Positions 61,013 to 64,000 of a stretch of 64,000 bases of DNA are shown here, one piece after another. Source of the stretch: Thiomicrospira cyclica ALM1 (GTDB lineage Bacteria; Pseudomonadota; Gammaproteobacteria; Thiomicrospirales; Thiomicrospiraceae); assembly GCF_000214825.1 (NCBI RefSeq), contig NC_015581.1, positions 62,001 to 126,000 of the forward strand, read 5' to 3'. The notes beneath the pieces were generated by a model. It saw nothing but the letters and a program-made list of their open reading frames with translations, had not been told where the DNA came from and did no database searches. The position numbers were made by a program, and so were the translations under genes. The stretch's first letter is position 1. The number at the start of each line of letters is the position of its first letter.

Positions 61013-64000
61013 ATGAAAGATTTAATCGGTTTTCTAAAAAAACAAAACGTTTCCAGTGAATTTGATGCGATCAAAGTATCACTTGCTTCACCTGAAAAAA
61101 TTCGTTCATGGTCATATGGCGAAGTTAAGAAGCCAGAGACCATAAACTACCGTACATTTAAACCAGAGCGTGATGGTTTGTTTTGTGCCAAAATCTTTGG
61201 TCCAATTCGTGATTATGAATGCTTGTGTGGGAAGTATAAGCGCCTTAAACACCGTGGTGTTATCTGCGAAAAATGTGGCGTTGAGGTCACTCAGTCAAAG
61301 GTGCGTCGTGAACGTATGGGTCATATTGACCTAGCAACGCCGGTTGCGCATATCTGGTTTTTGAAGTCGCTTCCAAGTCGTATTGGTTTAATGTTGGACA
61401 TGACGCTTAAAGAAATTGAAGCGGTATTGTATTTTGAAGCCTTTATGGTTGTTGATCCTGGTCTGACACCTTTAGAGGCTTGGCAGTTGTTAACAGAAGA
61501 AGAGTATCTTGATGCATTAGAAGAGCATGGCGATGAATTTGAAGCCATGATGGGTGCTGAAGCTATTAAACGTATGTTGCAGTCGATTCCCTTAACGGAA
61601 GAGGCCGCTCGTTTACGTTCAGAAGTTGAAAACACCAACTCTGAAACCAAGCAAAAGAAAGTATCTAAGCGACTGAAGTTGATTGAGTCGTTTATTCAGT
61701 CAGGTAATAAGCCGGAATGGATGGTGTTAGAAGTTCTGCCGGTATTGCCGCCAGAGTTGAGGCCATTAGTGCCTTTGGATGGTGGCCGATTTGCGACCTC
61801 TGATCTTAACGATTTGTACCGCCGAGTGATTAACCGAAACAATCGTCTTAAGCGTTTATTAGATTTGATGGCGCCCGATATTATCGTGCGTAACGAAAAG
61901 CGTATGTTGCAAGAAGCCGTAGATTCATTGCTGGATAACGGTCGTCGTGGTCGTGCGGTTACCGGTACTAACAAACGCCAGTTAAAATCTTTAGCCGACA
62001 TGATTAAAGGTAAACAAGGTCGTTTCCGTCAAAACCTGCTCGGTAAGCGCGTTGACTACTCAGGTCGTTCAGTCATCGTAGTAGGCCCAACCTTACGTTT
62101 ACATCAGTGTGGCTTGCCAAAGAAGATGGCACTTGAACTTTTCAAGCCCTTTATTTTCAGCAAACTGCAAAAACGTGGATCAGCACCTACAATTAAGGCT
62201 GCCAAGAAAATGGTTGAGCAGAGCTTGCCAGAGGTTTGGGACGTGCTTGATGAAGTGATCCGTGAGCACCCGGTACTACTAAACCGTGCGCCAACATTGC
62301 ACAGGTTGGGTATCCAAGCGTTTGAACCGGTATTGATTGAAGGTAAGGCTATTAACTTACATCCGTTAGTGTGTTCAGCTTTCAACGCCGACTTTGATGG
62401 TGACCAGATGGCTGTACACGTGCCTTTGTCATTGGAAGCTCAGCTTGAAGCGCGTACGCTAATGATGTCAACTAACAACCTATTGTCACCAGCAAACGGT
62501 GATCCTATCATCGTACCTTCGCAGGACGTTGTATTGGGTCTTTACTACATTACCCGTGAGAAAATCAATGCTATTGGCGAGGGTAAGGCGTTTGTTAACT
62601 GGCAGGAGGTAACACGCGCACTAGAGGCAAAAGTTGTTCATTTGCATACGCGTATTAAATTGCGGGTTAATGAGACTTTGATTGAAGAGGGTGTCGAGCG
62701 TTGCCAAACACGTATTGTTGATACAACTGTTGGCCGTGCGTTGTTAAGCCGTATTTTGCCTAAGGGTTTATCCTATGACCTGATCAACACTAATTTAACG
62801 AAGAAAAATATTAGTAAGGTTTTAAACACTTGTTATCGTGTGCTAGGTCCAAAAGAAACCGTTATTTTTGCTGACCAATTGATGTATGCCGGCTTTAAAT
62901 GGTCAACGATGGCAGGTCTGTCCTTCTGCTCGGATGACATGTTGATTCCAGATGAGAAGGCGCCCATTCTTGAGCGCGCAGAAGAGCAGGTTAAAGAGAT
63001 CCAGACTCAGTATGCGCAAGGACTTGTAACCGAGGGTGAGCGTTATAACAAAGTTGTCGACATTTGGTCACATACTAACGAATTAGTAACCAAAGCGATG
63101 ATGGAGGAGTTGCAGTACGATTTGACTGTCGATGCCAAAGGTGAACAGGTTAAAGAAACATCTTTTAACTCGATTTATATGATGGCAGACTCAGGTGCTC
63201 GTGGCTCGGTTGCCCAGATGCGCCAGTTGGGTGGTATGCGTGGTTTGATGGCTAAGCCAGACGGCTCGATTATTGAAACACCTATTACTGCTAACTTCCG
63301 TGAAGGTTTGAACGTACTTCAGTACTTCATTTCAACCCATGGTGCGCGTAAAGGTTTGGCGGATACAGCATTGAAAACAGCTAACTCAGGTTACCTAACC
63401 CGTCGCTTAGTTGATGTTGCACAAGACGTGGTTGTAACCGAACATGACTGTGGTACCCATGCTGGCATTGAAATGACCGCGCACGTAGAAGGTGGTGATG
63501 TTATCGAATCATTACGCGAGCGTATTCTGGGACGGGTGTTAAGCGAAGCTGTTCTAGATGCCGCTGGCAATGTGCTCGTTGAAGAGGGTACGTTGCTTGA
63601 TGAAAAACTAGTTGACTTGATTGATGCTAACGGCATCGACCGCGTAAAAGTTCGTTCACCGATTACCTGTGAAACAAAGTTTGGTGTGTGTCAAAAGTGT
63701 TACGGTCGTGATCTTGCCCGTGGCCACCTGGTGAATATGGGTGAGGCTGTTGGCGTTATGGCGGCACAGTCAATCGGCGAGCCAGGTACTCAGTTGACCA
63801 TGCGTACATTCCACATTGGTGGTACAGCATCGAAATCAGCGGCTCAAAGTCAGGTTGAAGTGAAATATGAGGGTAGTGTTAAGTTTAATAACTTGAAGAC
63901 AGTACGTAACTCAGAAGATAAAGTGATGGTTACAACTCGTTCTGGGGAAGTAACCATTCAGGATGCAGCGGGTCGTGAGAAAGAGCGTTATAAAATTCCT
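61013..64000 (+). CDS. rpoC: RNA polymerase beta' subunit (3' end beyond window)
   Basis: The first 996 codons are present and the frame is open to the window edge. The zinc-binding cysteines fall at Cys70 and Cys72 in YECLCGKYK and again in [26 protein letters not shown] is intact. The catalytic NADFDGD motif occupies residues 458-464, giving Asp460/462/464 exactly as numbered in E. coli. [11 protein letters not shown] and [22 protein letters not shown] (trigger-loop region) are also present. The ATG abuts the rpoB stop. Confidence 0.98.
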   Translation, partial: MKDLIGFLKKQNVSSEFDAIKVSLASPEKIRSWSYGEVKKPETINYRTFKPERDGLFCAKIFGPIRDYECLCGKYKRLKHRGVICEKCGVEVTQSKVRRERMGHIDLATPVAHIWFLKSLPSRIGLMLDMTLKEIEAVLYFEAFMVVDPGLTPLEAWQLLTEEEYLDALEEHGDEFEAMMGAEAIKRMLQSIPLTEEAARLRSEVENTNSETKQKKVSKRLKLIESFIQSGNKPEWMVLEVLPVLPPELRPLVPLDGGRFATSDLNDLYRRVINRNNRLKRLLDLMAPDIIVRNEKRMLQEAVDSLLDNGRRGRAVTGTNKRQLKSLADMIKGKQGRFRQNLLGKRVDYSGRSVIVVGPTLRLHQCGLPKKMALELFKPFIFSKLQKRGSAPTIKAAKKMVEQSLPEVWDVLDEVIREHPVLLNRAPTLHRLGIQAFEPVLIEGKAINLHPLVCSAFNADFDGDQMAVHVPLSLEAQLEARTLMMSTNNLLSPANGDPIIVPSQDVVLGLYYITREKINAIGEGKAFVNWQEVTRALEAKVVHLHTRIKLRVNETLIEEGVERCQTRIVDTTVGRALLSRILPKGLSYDLINTNLTKKNISKVLNTCYRVLGPKETVIFADQLMYAGFKWSTMAGLSFCSDDMLIPDEKAPILERAEEQVKEIQTQYAQGLVTEGERYNKVVDIWSHTNELVTKAMMEELQYDLTVDAKGEQVKETSFNSIYMMADSGARGSVAQMRQLGGMRGLMAKPDGSIIETPITANFREGLNVLQYFISTHGARKGLADTALKTANSGYLTRRLVDVAQDVVVTEHDCGTHAGIEMTAHVEGGDVIESLRERILGRVLSEAVLDAAGNVLVEEGTLLDEKLVDLIDANGIDRVKVRSPITCETKFGVCQKCYGRDLARGHLVNMGEAVGVMAAQSIGEPGTQLTMRTFHIGGTASKSAAQSQVEVKYEGSVKFNNLKTVRNSEDKVMVTTRSGEVTIQDAAGREKERYKIP

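Overview
The window looks like chromosomal DNA of a free-living, chemolithoautotrophic gammaproteobacterium, most likely a relative of Thiomicrospira, Hydrogenovibrio or Thiomicrorhabdus. That placement is inference. It rests on a Tat-exported sulfide:quinone oxidoreductase, a tkt-gap-pgk-pyk-fba block plus rpe-gph of Calvin-cycle type, gammaproteobacterial LpoB, YcgL, PsiE and DUF3392 proteins, and the order tRNA-Tyr/Gly/Thr-tuf-tRNA-Trp-secE-nusG-rplKAJL-rpoBC. No insertion sequence, prophage, plasmid or CRISPR array is visible.

Layout. 0-2.4 kb: tmcA (tRNA-Met C34 acetylation), divergent from an orphan MnmC oxidoreductase domain (tRNA U34). 3.7-6.9 kb: a lipoprotein of COG3014 type, an LpoB-like activator of peptidoglycan synthesis, a small membrane protein and a YfaZ-like barrel. 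7.0-8.7 kb: sulfide:quinone oxidoreductase and a four-helix membrane partner. 8.8-14.3 kb: a CinA-like domain protein, a YhiN flavoprotein, an unknown protein, an OmpA-family protein, and a peroxiredoxin-glutaredoxin fusion with glutathione reductase. 14.3-19.2 kb (minus strand): gmk-kdnA-kdnB-kdsB-waaA, which makes 8-amino-Kdo and attaches it to lipid A. 19.3-31.1 kb: aroK-aroB, hexose-6-P mutarotase, DUF3392, superoxide dismutase, YcgL, an NAD(P)-binding protein with cca, fieF and an RND efflux pair. 31.3-38.4 kb: tkt, gap, pgk, pyk, fba. 38.6-42.9 kb: a porin, an Rpn/YhgA-family nuclease-like protein, and psiE-purC-bioD. 43.2-51.8 kb: rpe-gph-trpE-trpG-trpD-trpC, an OsmC protein, speD-speE and bioA. 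51.9-64 kb: the tRNA/tuf/secE/nusG/ribosomal/rpoBC block, with rpoC cut by the window end.

The most unusual signal is not a gene. The palindrome CAGGCCTG occurs 37 times by my reading, where about one copy is expected in 64 kb of random sequence. It has an extended consensus AGCAGGCCTGGT. Copies lie inside ordinary housekeeping genes on both strands, where they force Gln-Ala-Trp, Pro-Gly-Leu or Ala-Gly-Leu into unrelated proteins. Two intergenic sites carry facing pairs that form hairpins. The motif is absent from the last 12.7 kb and from the strongly expressed carbon-fixation genes. This resembles the genomic behaviour of DNA uptake sequences or of the cyanobacterial HIP1 palindrome, and I know of no description of this motif in this group.

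Other points of regulatory interest are a promoter for tRNA-Trp/secE/nusG that appears to be folded into the tuf terminator, an inverted repeat centred on the -10 box of the sqr promoter followed by a terminator-like leader hairpin, tandem 8-bp palindromes ahead of the OsmC gene, and a perfect hairpin against the rplJ ribosome binding site.
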